Shown: positions 9,601 through 18,920, numbered from the stretch's first letter. The stretch: 64,000 nucleotides of DNA from Synechococcus elongatus PCC 11801 (GCF_003846445.2 NZ_CP030139.2:620001-684000); one strand, 5' to 3'. Numbers and translations are program-made. The notes: generated from the sequence alone by a model not told the origin.

Positions 9601-10789
9601 CCAGATCTTCAATGATCTCTAGGTTGGCATCGCCGGTGATGTTCAGGGTTTCCAGTGAGTTGCTAACCCGTAGGAAGCCAACGAGGTTGTTGTCAACGCC
9701 ACCAGCCTCAAGCGACTCAATGTTGATCACTTCGATCGCAGCACCTGCCCCGCCAGGACCTTGGGTGAAGTCGAAGGCAACGAAGTCACCGTCAGCATCG
9801 ATCGGCGATTCTGCAAGGCGGATGTCGATCGTGTCGTCACCTAGCAGTGCCGAAGCATCGATATTGACGTTGAACGTTGTAGCGGAATCGAGGATATCCA
9901 AGAAGAGGCCATTGCCAGTTTGGAGATCCGAAAGGGTGATGGTGTCGAGATCACTCTGGTTGACAAAAATGGTTTCTAGGCCATTGGCAGCACCCAGATC
10001 CAAGAACCCAGTGCCACCTAGGGCGTCATTACCCACCCGCAGGTTCAGGGTTTGAACACCATTCAGCTCAAAGTTGCTGATGTCAAAGCTACCCGAAGTG
10101 CTGAGATCAAGTTGTGCTGCGATCGCAGCACCGCGGCTGAGAATGTCGCCTTGGCCCAGCGTTTCTTCATTACCAATGAACTTAAACAGCTCAACGGCAG
10201 TACCGCTGACAATGTTTTGACTGTCGGTCAAAACAAACTGCGCTTCACCCGAAGGAGCAGGGTTGCCTATGGATGCTTGGACTGCTGCTGCAATTGCTTC
10301 TGGGGTGGCAGGCGTGGTGGTCACCCCAAACAAGAAAGCACGCGCTGCTTCGATTGAGTCTGGCCCCGTGTAAGCAGGGATCAGCTCAAGCTCAACAACC
10401 AGATCGGTGAAGGCGTTTGCCGCTTCGACTTTATTGGCGAAAATAGCTGCGTCTGGGCTGCCCTCTTGGATCCCTTCAACAATGCGAATTGCAATGTTGG
10501 CTAGTGTCGCCTCACCGCTAGCTAGCAGTCCCGTGTAAAAAGCTAGCCCGGCATTGTCTGCGTTACGCCCAAAGATTTGCTGATAGAGCAGATTGATCGC
10601 TTGTGCATCGGATAGGCCACCGAACAGCGCTAACGCTTCAGGAGAATTGCCGAAGGCATCGGCGATTGCACCATAGTCAGTGTTTTCGCCGACCTTACTA
10701 TCCCAAAAAGCTTCACCGAAAGGATCGGCTGGGCGACCATAGTAAGCAATGTAGAGCTGCTGAGCCGAAGAAATCTTGAGGGTTGCCAT
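6617..10789 (-). CDS. Giant RTX surface protein with N-terminal DUF4214-like domain
   Basis: 1390 residues. Residues 1-190 carry two copies of the DUF4214-type pattern (LYIAYYGRPADPFGEAFW and LLYQQIFGRNADNAGLAFY), an alpha-helical domain common at the N terminus of cyanobacterial S-layer-like and RTX proteins. A long Asn/Asp/Thr-rich beta region follows, with dispersed repeats such as GDGSDSIVGAGGSDTIV. A dense RTX beta-roll of 9-residue repeats lies around residues 690-880. The C-terminal 500 residues are beta-rich and non-repetitive. There is no classical signal peptide, so type I secretion is expected (inference). The protein is acidic and cysteine-poor, as usual for S-layer or extracellular Ca-binding proteins. 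It is probably an abundant cell-surface component; an adhesin or motility role is equally possible. No exporter genes are nearby. Confidence 0.88.
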   Translation of the reverse strand: MATLKISSAQQLYIAYYGRPADPFGEAFWDSKVGENTDYGAIADAFGNSPEALALFGGLSDAQAINLLYQQIFGRNADNAGLAFYTGLLASGEATLANIAIRIVEGIQEGSPDAAIFANKVEAANAFTDLVVELELIPAYTGPDSIEAARAFLFGVTTTPATPEAIAAAVQASIGNPAPSGEAQFVLTDSQNIVSGTAVELFKFIGNEETLGQGDILSRGAAIAAQLDLSTSGSFDISNFELNGVQTLNLRVGNDALGGTGFLDLGAANGLETIFVNQSDLDTITLSDLQTGNGLFLDILDSATTFNVNIDASALLGDDTIDIRLAESPIDADGDFVAFDFTQGPGGAGAAIEVINIESLEAGGVDNNLVGFLRVSNSLETLNITGDANLEIIEDLGNRNGQISTIDASGLTADLDIEYTSDFRGRVLVLGATGDGDTVDNGLNGNRLDLDSDPTSRPNSIAATAFDVILQDGSDSVITGDGSDSIVGAGGSDTIVAGAFALPNPANTVTFDRDTVDGGAGNNSIVTGDGEDSVIAADGNNTINTAGAGSVSFAFDTVDGGVINNPPNAPIVVQDTITITADNVGEDDVVATGNGNNSVVTGNGSDSVVTGSGNDTINTAGTAVTDAAFIAALNAFVAANPGLFGPGNPLAIPVPPFGDLSPTLVDFVDNNDNDIVNAGDGDNFVTTGTGNDSVLTGSGDDQIDVGDGNNIVVAGAGSDRIIAQDGNDSILAGAGNDEVLAGAGDNIIDAGDGADVVVALGGDDSILGGDGNDSILAGNGNNTIDGGTGNDVIVVGDGDNSILGGSGNDVITADDGNNTILGGAGNDVITVDDGNNSILGGDGDDIITADDGNNTIDGGAGDDVITVDNGSNSILGGEGNDFITFSPINELDSADTVRGGAGTDTLSFTIDTDTDLAPRVGNPLLPGFLPLGPNDINPVISGIEQLVVGIDDSDVTLRLARTVAAQSDGANGISVVANASSDSANSIVTAGLISPNANDGGFVVGQSLNIISNGFFSGSTALPTPQFGAAPSIAPAGSIQAGLTGLLVPETVTRITNEDSPFTAGVGGSVVNPGTATTAIEKLALINGFLFSDNLGGTADVNVGAGVVGGSGADSITAGTKPVIGLNDPLVIEKTRGFVSYQGNGGADTITLTAAPAVANPATTDAFSEFVRYVTANDGSAQGVASGFDVIRNFDNGGITLYGTAAGQPINLGPVRDFNDVVTIDANGLSNQIDVDRAGGANDGVNIDNITGDKIVIGGNLLAGITGSNGNYLLDDFGIDRGIDFGTREALFLTNAQGLEDADLTNFGTIATKVNGLTGGITADSGQGGLIIAQGQTQSAIYFFVNETGASGAGAQVEANELRLLALVDTANLAADDFLFQATQAPVINL
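8168..8491 (-). repeat. 54-bp tandem repeats encoding the RTX beta-roll
   Basis: Units start at about 8168, 8222, 8276, 8330, 8384 and 8438, each 54 bases (two 9-residue RTX turns). Neighbouring units share long identical stretches, including the core TGTTGTTGCCGTCATCA. They lie in frame inside the giant RTX gene. Confidence 0.8.
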
Positions 10790-12169
10790 TTTGGAGAAAA
10801 GTCCTCACTGGAGACAAAAGACGGGAAGGCCTACACCGGATAATAAACTACCCGATCTGGCCCCGGATAACACATCCACTCCCACACACGCATCTACTGT
10901 ACCGCTTATTCTTTGGTGGGCAAGCATCTAGCGCACTGGGATTATGGCACGTGCTTCTCTGAGATGACAAAGAACCTTAGCTCACTTTCTTGCCTGCTCG
11001 CCTAGCTCGCACGGCTACAAAATGAATGCGAGTTCCAGCTTTTTTTTACATTCAGCCCCTACTCCTCGTCGAGTCCCGTAGAGGAGCTGAAATGCAACTC
11101 ACTCTTTCATCCCTCAGACGCTATCTTGAAAGACTTTTGGCCTACTGACGACGTGCAAGGAGAAGAACTGAGACTGCTTTTTGGTTTTCCTGACCCGTTG
11201 TGGGGCTAGCGTTGAATGAGAGAGCGTTTTCAAGAGCAGCAGCACACCCTCAACAAGTTTACAACTCTCTGACCAATCCGCCACAGCGATCAGGGTGGCT
11301 GGCATCCACCCAGTCCAACCTAGATGGACCAGCAGTGCTTCTCATTGGTACATAGCTCTTCTGCATCCACAACTGACCCATTTTTGAAAGCCATCAGCTG
11401 TTCCTAACCCTTACCACACTCATGTTTGACAACACCTCACGACTCTTTGAACATCTTTCAGTATGCCGAGACTATATCTATATCTATTTCCTCTCTGGGT
11501 ACAGCTAGTGAGTCTAAAGTTGTAACCCAGTGACTGTTTTGGAGTAACCAGTTGCTGTTTTTCTGTATCTGCTGACGGTCATCAGTTACAAGGCGCCCTG
11601 CCTTTTGGCTCCCAGACTGCTAGGGAATCAATTGATAGTTGGGGAATGGGTGCTCATAATCCCAGCTCGTAGAAAACGTGGCCATTTCCTTCTGCTATCA
11701 GATTCTGGGTCGTCCAGTTTGCAACTGATGCCATCCGGAAAGCAGAATGGCTGCTTCCACTTTCTGGTGCTCCACACCTACTGACTTAGACAACTAGGGC
11801 AGAGGAGAAATGTCCTCGATCCGTCTTGCATCCTCACCTTCGCAGTTGACCACATGCAATAAGTGAATTAAACGGCATCAGCAGGCTGGGGAGAAGGTCA
11901 CCATCGAGTGCCCTGAACTCTCAGGGGTTGGGCTGGGTGGATAGCACGATCAAAAAGGAGGCGGAATTGATCAGTGCTCGCGCCCCAGTAGCGCTAATTA
12001 CTTTATTGACGCAAACGTCTTGAGTTGGAAGCCTGTGGCTCGGTGGCCAGAGGTGGATCCAGACCAAGCAGTCACAAAGAATCGACCTAACAATTGTAGA
12101 TTCTGTTGTTAGCGATCGCATGTTGTTGGCTACTCTAAAGCCACAAGCAAACATTGGACTGATTGCTGC
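10790..12169. other. Intergenic gap of about 1.4 kb
   Basis: Long stretch with no supported gene on either strand. Small frames at 11114-11305 and 11921-12154 have no recognisable protein character. A 6-bp hairpin (CTCCTC/GAGGAG) lies near 11064-11084 and a short run of tatatc repeats near 11472-11490. The left end should contain the promoter and leader of the minus-strand giant RTX gene. HIP1 is nearly absent until 12114. Confidence 0.5.
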
Positions 12170-15100
12170 ATGCGCTGGATGCGATCGCGCTTTTCATGGC
12201 AAACACCTCAGCGCGCTCTGATGATTGCAGCCTGCTATGGCGTGGCAGGTCTAATTTGGATTCTGGGGACTGACCTTCTCCTACACACTTGGTTTGGTGC
12301 TGAGGAACGCTTCTGGCACTGGTCCACAGTCAAGGACTTGCTCTACTTCTCCTTTTCAGCCCTTGTCCTCTACGTCCTCCTGCGCCATTGGCAAGCCATC
12401 CAGTCCTTACGTCTCAGTCATCAGGAGCGGCGACTGCAGCAGTTAGTCGGCTTGTTTGATGGCAATCCCGCTCCCCTCTGGCTGGTTGAAGCCCAATCCC
12501 TGCGGATTCTCGATCGCAATGCGGCGGCGGCGGCCTGGGGAGGGGTGACCTACCTGCAGGAACTAGCGCCGCGATCGCAACCCTTTAAACAGTGGTCAGA
12601 GCATCCAGACGTTCTCTCGCTTGTGCTGGATCTCCAGACACCCAGTGGCCAAGTGCGGACCATGGAGCTACGGCGTTGCGCTTATCCGGATCCCGCTGCG
12701 TGGCTGGTCACGGCTATAGATAATAGTGAATTGAAGATCTGGCAACAGCTGACTCAGGTCGGCTACTGGGAGCTAGATGCCCAATGCCAACGGCTGCAGA
12801 CTTCGCCTTTGGTTAATCAAATCTTGGGCCGACCTGAGGATCAGGGGATCTGGACTTGGCAGCGATGGCTCGATTGCTTTGACGCTGGCGATCGCGATCG
12901 GCTTCAGCAGGATCTCACCACCGCACTCCAAACAGGGCGATCGCTGCAAGCAACCTATCGCTTGGCAAGCCAAAACACTGAAGTTGAGTTCATTGAACTG
13001 CGTGCTCTGCCGATCAAAGACCTCTCAGGAACCGTGCGATCGCTGCGAGGGGCGCTGGAACCGCAGCATCAAGCGCCGACGAACCCCCTTGACCCTTTGC
13101 CTCTCTCGCTCGATCAACCAGCCGTTTTGCGGCGGATTCTAGAAGCCATCCCCGACCCCGTTTATATCAAAAACTATAAAGGCGAAATTATTCTCCAAAA
13201 TCGAGCTTGTCTAGACCTCACCCCCTTTGTTTCGCCGGAAGTCAATCGACAAGAAGAGATCAGCGATCTGGCAACGATCGCCTCTGGGCTGCCAGTGATT
13301 AATGAAGAGTGGGCTATTAGTGCTGAGAACTGGCCCAGTCAATACTTTCTGATTAGTAAAGTCCCCCTACGCAATGAAATGGGGCAAATTCTGGGTTTGC
13401 TCGGGATTCGCCGCAATGTCACGCGCTGGCGTCGAGCTGAACAGGCTCGCAATGCCCTGTCTGACCAACTAGAGCAGACTCTCGCAGCGGTCAGTGACGG
13501 CGTCATTGTCCTCGATCAAAATTTTGAAATTCGTGCTCTCAATCCTCAGGCCGCTCACCAGCTCCAACAAGACCCTAAGCAGGTGATTGGTCGAATCATC
13601 TGGGAACTATTTCCCACGGAAGTCAGCGTCACTTTTCAAAGTGAATTGCAACAGATCCAAAGTCAGTCACCAACCCGCACCTTTGAAATCTTCATTGACA
13701 CTTTAGAAACTTGTTGGGAAGTCAACGCTCACTTTTCTGGAACTGAGATTTCGCTCTATTTCCGTGACATCAGCGATCGCGTTCTGAGTCGTCGTCTTTT
13801 GGAAGAGATGGCCGATCGCTTCCAATTGGTGACTCGTGCCACCAATGATGCAGTTTGGGACTACAACTTACTCACCAACGAAGCTTGGTATAGCGCCAAT
13901 TACAGTCGTCTTTTTGGGGGAGGAGAGCAAGAGATTACCCACGCACTGACGCAATCGATTGACCTCCATTGGATTGATCGCGTCCACCCCGATCAGCGCG
14001 ATCGCGTCTATGCCAGTTTTTCAGCAGCGATCGCTGATGGTTCGAATACTTGGAGTGAGCAGTATCGCTTTCTACGACAGGATGGCACCTACGCAGATGT
14101 TCTCGATCGGGGTTACATCGTTCGCAACGACAGTGGCCAGGCGATTCGCTTCACGGGCGCCATGCAGGATATCTCTGCGATCGTTGCTGTGAATGAACAA
14201 CTGAGACTCTGGCTCAGGGCGATCGAATCCACTGGCAACAGCATCATCATTGCTGATGCCAAGCAGCCGGATCTGCCCATTGTCTATGTCAACCCAGCCT
14301 TTGAAAAAATCACTGGATTCACCGCGGAAGAAGTCATTGGCCGCAACTGTCGCTTTTTACAAGGAATTGACACGCAACAACCTGAGCTAGAAGAGATTCG
14401 CCGTGCCCTCAGTGAGGGGGTAGCTTGCGAAGTCACCCTACGGAACTATCGCAAAGATGGGTCTCTCTTTTGGAATCAAATTTCGATCGCGCCTGTCCGA
14501 GACCAGCAAGGTCAATTGACGCATATTGTTGCCTCTCAGATGGATGTCAGTGAGAGCAAAGAGTTTGAGTCTATGCTGCTTCAGCAAGCCACTCACGATG
14601 CCCTGACAGGGTTGCCCAATCGTTTGCTCTTTCTCGATCGCCTCGAACAAGCTGCTGCCCGAGCTCGCAGTGGTGGTTCACCCGTCGCTGTTTTATTTAT
14701 TGATCTTGATAATTTCAAAGCAATTAACGATGGCTTTGGCCACAGTGAAGGCGATGTTGTTTTACAGCTGACCGCTGGCCGACTCCAACAATGTATCCAA
14801 GAACATGAAACCGTTGCTCGTCTGAGTAGCGATGAATTTGCCATTCTTTTGATTGGACCTGATGTTCAGAGCCGATCGAAGACCAAAGCCACGGCAATTC
14901 AAAGCTTAATTGCGAAGCCCTTTGAGGTCATGGGTAAGCCAATCGAGTTAACCGCCAGCATTGGGGTTGCGATCTTTCCCAACGATGGTCAGCTCGGGCG
15001 CGATCTCCTACAAGCTGCTGACCTAGCGGTCTGCGCTGCCAAGCAGCAAGGCAAAAATCTTTGGTGCTCTTTCTCGATGGCGATGCGCGAGCAGCTATTG

Positions 15101-15883
15101 AGCCGAATCGATATTGAAAAGGACTTACGTCAAGCACTGGTCGATAACTCCTTTGAGCTATATTTTCAGCCCCAAATTTGCTTGAGTCGCCGCCGGCTTT
15201 TGGGTTTCGAGACCCTCATCCGCTGGAATCATCCCGAGCGTGGTCTAGTCTCACCGGGAGAATTCATAGCGATTGCCGAAGAGTCTGATCTGATTGATGC
15301 GATCGGTTTGTGGGTGATGCGAGCTGCAGGGCAAACCTTGCGTCGTTGGATTGATCAAGAGAGCTTTACCGGCAGTTTCTCCTGTAATATTTCTGCTCGA
15401 CAGTTTCTGCGTCAAAACTTTTTCTTAAAGCTCTTTGAGGTTTTACAAGAGTTTCAAATCCCTCCTCAACAGCTGGAAATTGAACTCACCGAAAGTAGCT
15501 TGATTGAGTCGCCAGAACGCTTTGTACAGTGGCTGCAGGAAGCACGTTCCATGGGCTTCAAGATTTCCCTAGATGATTTTGGAACCGGCTATTCCAGCTT
15601 GGGCTATCTCAAGCGCTTGCCGATTAATACCTTAAAAATCGATCGCAGCTTCATTCGTGACCTCTCACACGATAGTGATGATCAAGCCATCGTGCAGGCG
15701 ATTGTTGCCATGGCCAAGGTTCTGAATCTTCAGACGGTTGCGGAGGGTGTAGAGACACTAGAACAAGCAGCCTTTTTAGAAGCGATTGGCTGCGATGCCG
15801 TCCAAGGTTTCTTCTACAGCCCGCCGCTCCCAGAGGCCGAAGCGATCGCCTTTCTCCATCGCCTCAACACAACCCAGTCCTGA
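12170..15883 (+). CDS. LOV/PAS sensor with degenerate GGDEF and intact EAL domain
   Basis: 1237 residues. Two membrane segments (about 15-37 and 53-70) are followed by several PAS domains and a LOV domain with the photoactive motif GRNCRFLQG (Cys727), which forms a flavin-cysteinyl adduct in blue light. Next are a GGDEF domain whose active-site motif is SSDEF (886-890) and an EAL domain. GGDEF is expected to have lost cyclase activity, although DLDNFKAINDGFGH is kept. The EAL domain retains ETLIR (Glu1014), NIS, ELTES, DDFGTGYSS, KIDRSF and AEGVET, so c-di-GMP phosphodiesterase activity is likely. The protein therefore probably lowers c-di-GMP in response to blue light at the membrane, affecting surface or motility behaviour. 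LOV-GGDEF-EAL proteins are known in Synechococcus; the light response is inferred here. Confidence 0.93.
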   Translation: MRWMRSRFSWQTPQRALMIAACYGVAGLIWILGTDLLLHTWFGAEERFWHWSTVKDLLYFSFSALVLYVLLRHWQAIQSLRLSHQERRLQQLVGLFDGNPAPLWLVEAQSLRILDRNAAAAAWGGVTYLQELAPRSQPFKQWSEHPDVLSLVLDLQTPSGQVRTMELRRCAYPDPAAWLVTAIDNSELKIWQQLTQVGYWELDAQCQRLQTSPLVNQILGRPEDQGIWTWQRWLDCFDAGDRDRLQQDLTTALQTGRSLQATYRLASQNTEVEFIELRALPIKDLSGTVRSLRGALEPQHQAPTNPLDPLPLSLDQPAVLRRILEAIPDPVYIKNYKGEIILQNRACLDLTPFVSPEVNRQEEISDLATIASGLPVINEEWAISAENWPSQYFLISKVPLRNEMGQILGLLGIRRNVTRWRRAEQARNALSDQLEQTLAAVSDGVIVLDQNFEIRALNPQAAHQLQQDPKQVIGRIIWELFPTEVSVTFQSELQQIQSQSPTRTFEIFIDTLETCWEVNAHFSGTEISLYFRDISDRVLSRRLLEEMADRFQLVTRATNDAVWDYNLLTNEAWYSANYSRLFGGGEQEITHALTQSIDLHWIDRVHPDQRDRVYASFSAAIADGSNTWSEQYRFLRQDGTYADVLDRGYIVRNDSGQAIRFTGAMQDISAIVAVNEQLRLWLRAIESTGNSIIIADAKQPDLPIVYVNPAFEKITGFTAEEVIGRNCRFLQGIDTQQPELEEIRRALSEGVACEVTLRNYRKDGSLFWNQISIAPVRDQQGQLTHIVASQMDVSESKEFESMLLQQATHDALTGLPNRLLFLDRLEQAAARARSGGSPVAVLFIDLDNFKAINDGFGHSEGDVVLQLTAGRLQQCIQEHETVARLSSDEFAILLIGPDVQSRSKTKATAIQSLIAKPFEVMGKPIELTASIGVAIFPNDGQLGRDLLQAADLAVCAAKQQGKNLWCSFSMAMREQLLSRIDIEKDLRQALVDNSFELYFQPQICLSRRRLLGFETLIRWNHPERGLVSPGEFIAIAEESDLIDAIGLWVMRAAGQTLRRWIDQESFTGSFSCNISARQFLRQNFFLKLFEVLQEFQIPPQQLEIELTESSLIESPERFVQWLQEARSMGFKISLDDFGTGYSSLGYLKRLPINTLKIDRSFIRDLSHDSDDQAIVQAIVAMAKVLNLQTVAEGVETLEQAAFLEAIGCDAVQGFFYSPPLPEAEAIAFLHRLNTTQS

Positions 15884-15957
15884 GCAGCAGGGCACAGTCG
15901 GTGCGATCGCCGCTCAGTCAGAGCGGTAAGATGAGAGGCTGTCTTCCGCTGATTGGC

Positions 15958-16608
15958 ATGGCTCCTCAACTGCGTATTTTTGTGCCGCCTCATCCGCTCA
16001 TTCGGCACTGGCTGGGGATTGCCCGCGATCACCAAACACCCACTCCTCTCTTTCGCACCGCGATCGCTGAACTCGGTCGTTGGTTGGCCTATGAGGCAGT
16101 TCGGGAATGGCTGCCCACTGTCTCAGCAACCGTGCTGACCCCGTTGGCAGAGACTCCAGCGGAATTTGTCGATTTTTCGCAGCCCCTCGCGATCGTGCCG
16201 GTTCTACGAGCTGGCCTTGGTCTGGTGGACTCTGTGCAGCAGGTGTTGCCCACAGCCCGGATTTTTCACCTCGGGCTGGAGCGAGATGAGGCGACCCTTG
16301 ACCCCCGTTGCTACCTCAATCGCCTACCTGAGCAATTCGACGCCAATACTCGCGTTCTCGTCCTAGAACCAATGCTGGCAACCGGGGGTTCACTGCTCTA
16401 CGTCTTGGATCAGCTCAGCGATCGCGGTATCCCCGCCGACCAAATTCGCGTGCTCTCGATCGTAGCTGCCCCACCCGCCCTGCAAAAACTGAGTCAGCGC
16501 TATCCTGCCCTAACCATTTACAGCGCCATTATCGATGAGCAACTTAATGATCGCGGGTTCATTGTGCCGGGGCTGGGGGATGCAGGCGATCGCCTGTTTG
16601 GAACCTGA
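15958..16608 (+). CDS. upp: Uracil phosphoribosyltransferase
   Basis: 216 residues from the ATG at 15958; the open frame extends 57 bases upstream but homologues begin at this Met. The enzyme converts uracil and PRPP to UMP in pyrimidine salvage. The PRPP-binding loop reads EPMLATGGS, with Glu137 replacing the usual Asp of DPMLATGGS. The conserved C-terminal uracil-binding segment FIVPGLGDAGDRLFGT is complete and ends the protein, as in the family. It follows the sensor gene by about 75 bases on the same strand; the two functions are unrelated. Confidence 0.93.
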   Translation: MAPQLRIFVPPHPLIRHWLGIARDHQTPTPLFRTAIAELGRWLAYEAVREWLPTVSATVLTPLAETPAEFVDFSQPLAIVPVLRAGLGLVDSVQQVLPTARIFHLGLERDEATLDPRCYLNRLPEQFDANTRVLVLEPMLATGGSLLYVLDQLSDRGIPADQIRVLSIVAAPPALQKLSQRYPALTIYSAIIDEQLNDRGFIVPGLGDAGDRLFGT

Positions 16609-16713
16609 TCTCAAAAGTCTTTCCTGCTGCACCCAATGAACCTCAAACAGGTTCAGCCACTCTCCAACAGCAGACTGCACTCGCTGAAGTAGCAACTACG
16701 ATAGCCAGAGTTT

Positions 16714-17418
16714 TCACAATACGCTCAAGCTCAAGCGACAGTCACGGCGGCTGACGGTTTGCTGCTGAGGGTTGGCAGGGGCTGCGGAAGGTGCAAGACA
16801 GGCTGCCATGCCCTTATGAAAGCCCTTGAAAAACGACTGGATGCGTTCTTCGGGGGTACCGTGATGGCTACTGGATGTAATGTCGTAGTCGCCGTAGAGC
16901 CCGTAGGCTGTGACCACTTCATCGAGGTCGTTGGGTTCCAAGAGATCGAGATCGTTGAGGTAGGCCATCTGTACGCCTGCAAAACAGTCGGCCTCCAACT
17001 CAATCGCTTTGAGGGGGCGCTCAGCCTTTAACAGACCCAGGCGATGCTGAATGGCATGGCCATATTCATGAATCAACGCCAAGAAAGCCGCACTGTCGCC
17101 CAGTTCTAGGGCAATCCCACTCAACTCATTTTCATTGAAGTAGATATTGCCATCGCGGACACAGTAGTGGGCAAGAAAGACATCACCGCAGGGGGAATAC
17201 CGCCGCGCACTTTTCTGGGCAACCCAGTTACCACTCGCGTCAATAAAAGCAGGGACTTTAAACTCGCGATCAAGCCGCCGAAACACCGATCGCCAGAGAA
17301 GAACCAGCTTCGTTTCGACGGTATTCTTCGCAGCTGGCGTCCATTCCGCGATCGCAGGCAGGGCTGATCCGAGGACCCAGATCAGGCCACCAAGGGCAAT
17401 CCACTTTCTCCCTAACAT
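16714..17418 (-). CDS. Exported neutral zinc metallopeptidase-like protein (HExxH)
   Basis: 234 residues from the ATG at 17418; a GTG 12 bases upstream is an alternative. An N-terminal signal peptide (KWIALGGLIWVLGSALPAIA, then EW) predicts periplasmic or thylakoid-lumen export. The zinc motif HEYGH lies at residues 117-121, followed about 20 residues later by ELEADCFAG, whose Glu is the expected third ligand. This matches the YpfJ-type neutral zinc metallopeptidase family, including the conserved Y/F-N-E segment (IYFNENEL) before the active site. The substrate is unknown. It is transcribed opposite to upp (convergent) and divergently from murD. Confidence 0.8.
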   Translation of the reverse strand: MLGRKWIALGGLIWVLGSALPAIAEWTPAAKNTVETKLVLLWRSVFRRLDREFKVPAFIDASGNWVAQKSARRYSPCGDVFLAHYCVRDGNIYFNENELSGIALELGDSAAFLALIHEYGHAIQHRLGLLKAERPLKAIELEADCFAGVQMAYLNDLDLLEPNDLDEVVTAYGLYGDYDITSSSHHGTPEERIQSFFKGFHKGMAACLAPSAAPANPQQQTVSRRDCRLSLSVL

Positions 17419-17511
17419 GGACGTTCTCACGCGCGATCGCAGCGGATGAGCTGCTACTACTAGCCTAGGCGAGCGATCGCAACACTGGCGGTACGATCAG
17501 AAATCGTTTGA

Positions 17512-18915
17512 GTGCCAGTGGCTATGCAGCGTGCCCATGTGATCGGTCTCGGGAAGTCTGGCTGTGCGGCGGCGTTGCTGCTGCGGCAGCAGGGTTGGCA
17601 AGTCGAACTGAGCGATCGCAATCACCAAGCCACTGCTCCCCAAACCTTAGTTGAGGCTGGCGTTCAGCTGCGCCTCGGACAAAGTCTCGATCCGATTGCC
17701 TTGGGTTGGGAGCAACCGGAACAGCGCCCTGATTATTTGATTGTGAGTCCAGGCGTACCTTGGGATTTACCAGGTCTAGACCAGTCCCGAAGCTTGGGAA
17801 TCAGCACCTTGGGTGAACTCGAGCTGGCTTGGCGCACCCTCTCCACTGTCCCTTGGGTCGCAGTCACGGGCACCAATGGCAAGACAACAACAACGGCGTT
17901 GATCGCTGCGATCTTTACTCAAGCCGGATTAAACGCTCCAGCCTGCGGCAACATTGGGCTAGCCGCCTGTGAAGTAGCGTTGCAACAGCAATCACCTGAG
18001 GCCAAGCCCCTGGACTGGGTCGTGGCTGAGGCCAGTAGCTATCAAATTGAGGCGGCAGCGACTTTAGCCGCCACGATCGGCGTCTGGACAACGTTCACAC
18101 CCGACCACCTCAATCGCCACTACACCCTCGAAAACTATTTCGCGATCAAGGCCAGTCTGCTCGATCGCGCTCAGCAACAGGTGCTGAATGGCGATGACCC
18201 TTACTTGCGGGAGCGTGCGAATGCCACCAGCCGCTGGCCAGGCGCATTTTGGACCAGCACCCAAGGGGCAGCAGCATTACCCACAGGGCGCGATCGCGGC
18301 TTTTGGATTGAAGACGGCTGGGTGATCGATCGCGGCGATCGCCTCTTTCCGGTCGAACGCTTCAGTATGGTGGGCAACCACAACCAGCAAAACTTGCTGA
18401 TGGCGGTGGCAGCTGCTCGGCTGGCAGGGATTGAAGCCCCAGCGATCGCTGAGGCAATGGCTGAATTTCCGGGTATTCCCCACCGACTGGAACGCGTAGC
18501 AACTTGGCAGGGCATTGACCTGATCAACGACAGCAAGGCCACCAACTACGATGCCGCTTGGGTGGGACTGCAAGCGGTACCGGGACGAACGATCTTGATT
18601 GCGGGCGGCGAAGCGAAGCAAGGTGACGACCAAGCATGGTTGGCGTTAATTCAAGCCAAGGCCAGTGCAGTGCTGCTGATCGGTTCGGCAGCGCCTCTCT
18701 TTGCGCGTCGCTTAGCGGAAGTGGGCTACACCGGCTTGGTAGCAGATGTGGAGACTCTCGATCGCGCCGTACCCCGGGCGGTGGAACTCGCCCAATCCCT
18801 AGGGGCGCAGCAAGTGTTACTCTCGCCTGCCTGCGCCAGCTTCGATCAGTATCCGAATTTCGAAGCGCGGGGTGATCACTTCCGCCGCTGTGCCCAGGCA
18901 ATTACGCAAGGCTGA
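17512..18915 (+). CDS. murD: UDP-N-acetylmuramoylalanine--D-glutamate ligase
   Basis: 467 residues from GTG 17512; an ATG at 17524 is a possible alternative start. This cytoplasmic enzyme adds D-glutamate to UDP-MurNAc-L-Ala in peptidoglycan synthesis, using ATP. The N-terminal Rossmann fold (VIGLGKSGCAAALLL), the Mur ligase P-loop GTNGKTTT (about residues 120-127), the central FTPDHLNRH motif and the C-terminal NDSKATNYDA motif are all present, and the length fits the family. It stands alone, with DUF1350 convergent downstream only 5 bases beyond its stop. Confidence 0.96.
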   Translation: MPVAMQRAHVIGLGKSGCAAALLLRQQGWQVELSDRNHQATAPQTLVEAGVQLRLGQSLDPIALGWEQPEQRPDYLIVSPGVPWDLPGLDQSRSLGISTLGELELAWRTLSTVPWVAVTGTNGKTTTTALIAAIFTQAGLNAPACGNIGLAACEVALQQQSPEAKPLDWVVAEASSYQIEAAATLAATIGVWTTFTPDHLNRHYTLENYFAIKASLLDRAQQQVLNGDDPYLRERANATSRWPGAFWTSTQGAAALPTGRDRGFWIEDGWVIDRGDRLFPVERFSMVGNHNQQNLLMAVAAARLAGIEAPAIAEAMAEFPGIPHRLERVATWQGIDLINDSKATNYDAAWVGLQAVPGRTILIAGGEAKQGDDQAWLALIQAKASAVLLIGSAAPLFARRLAEVGYTGLVADVETLDRAVPRAVELAQSLGAQQVLLSPACASFDQYPNFEARGDHFRRCAQAITQG

Positions 18916-18920
18916 AGTGC

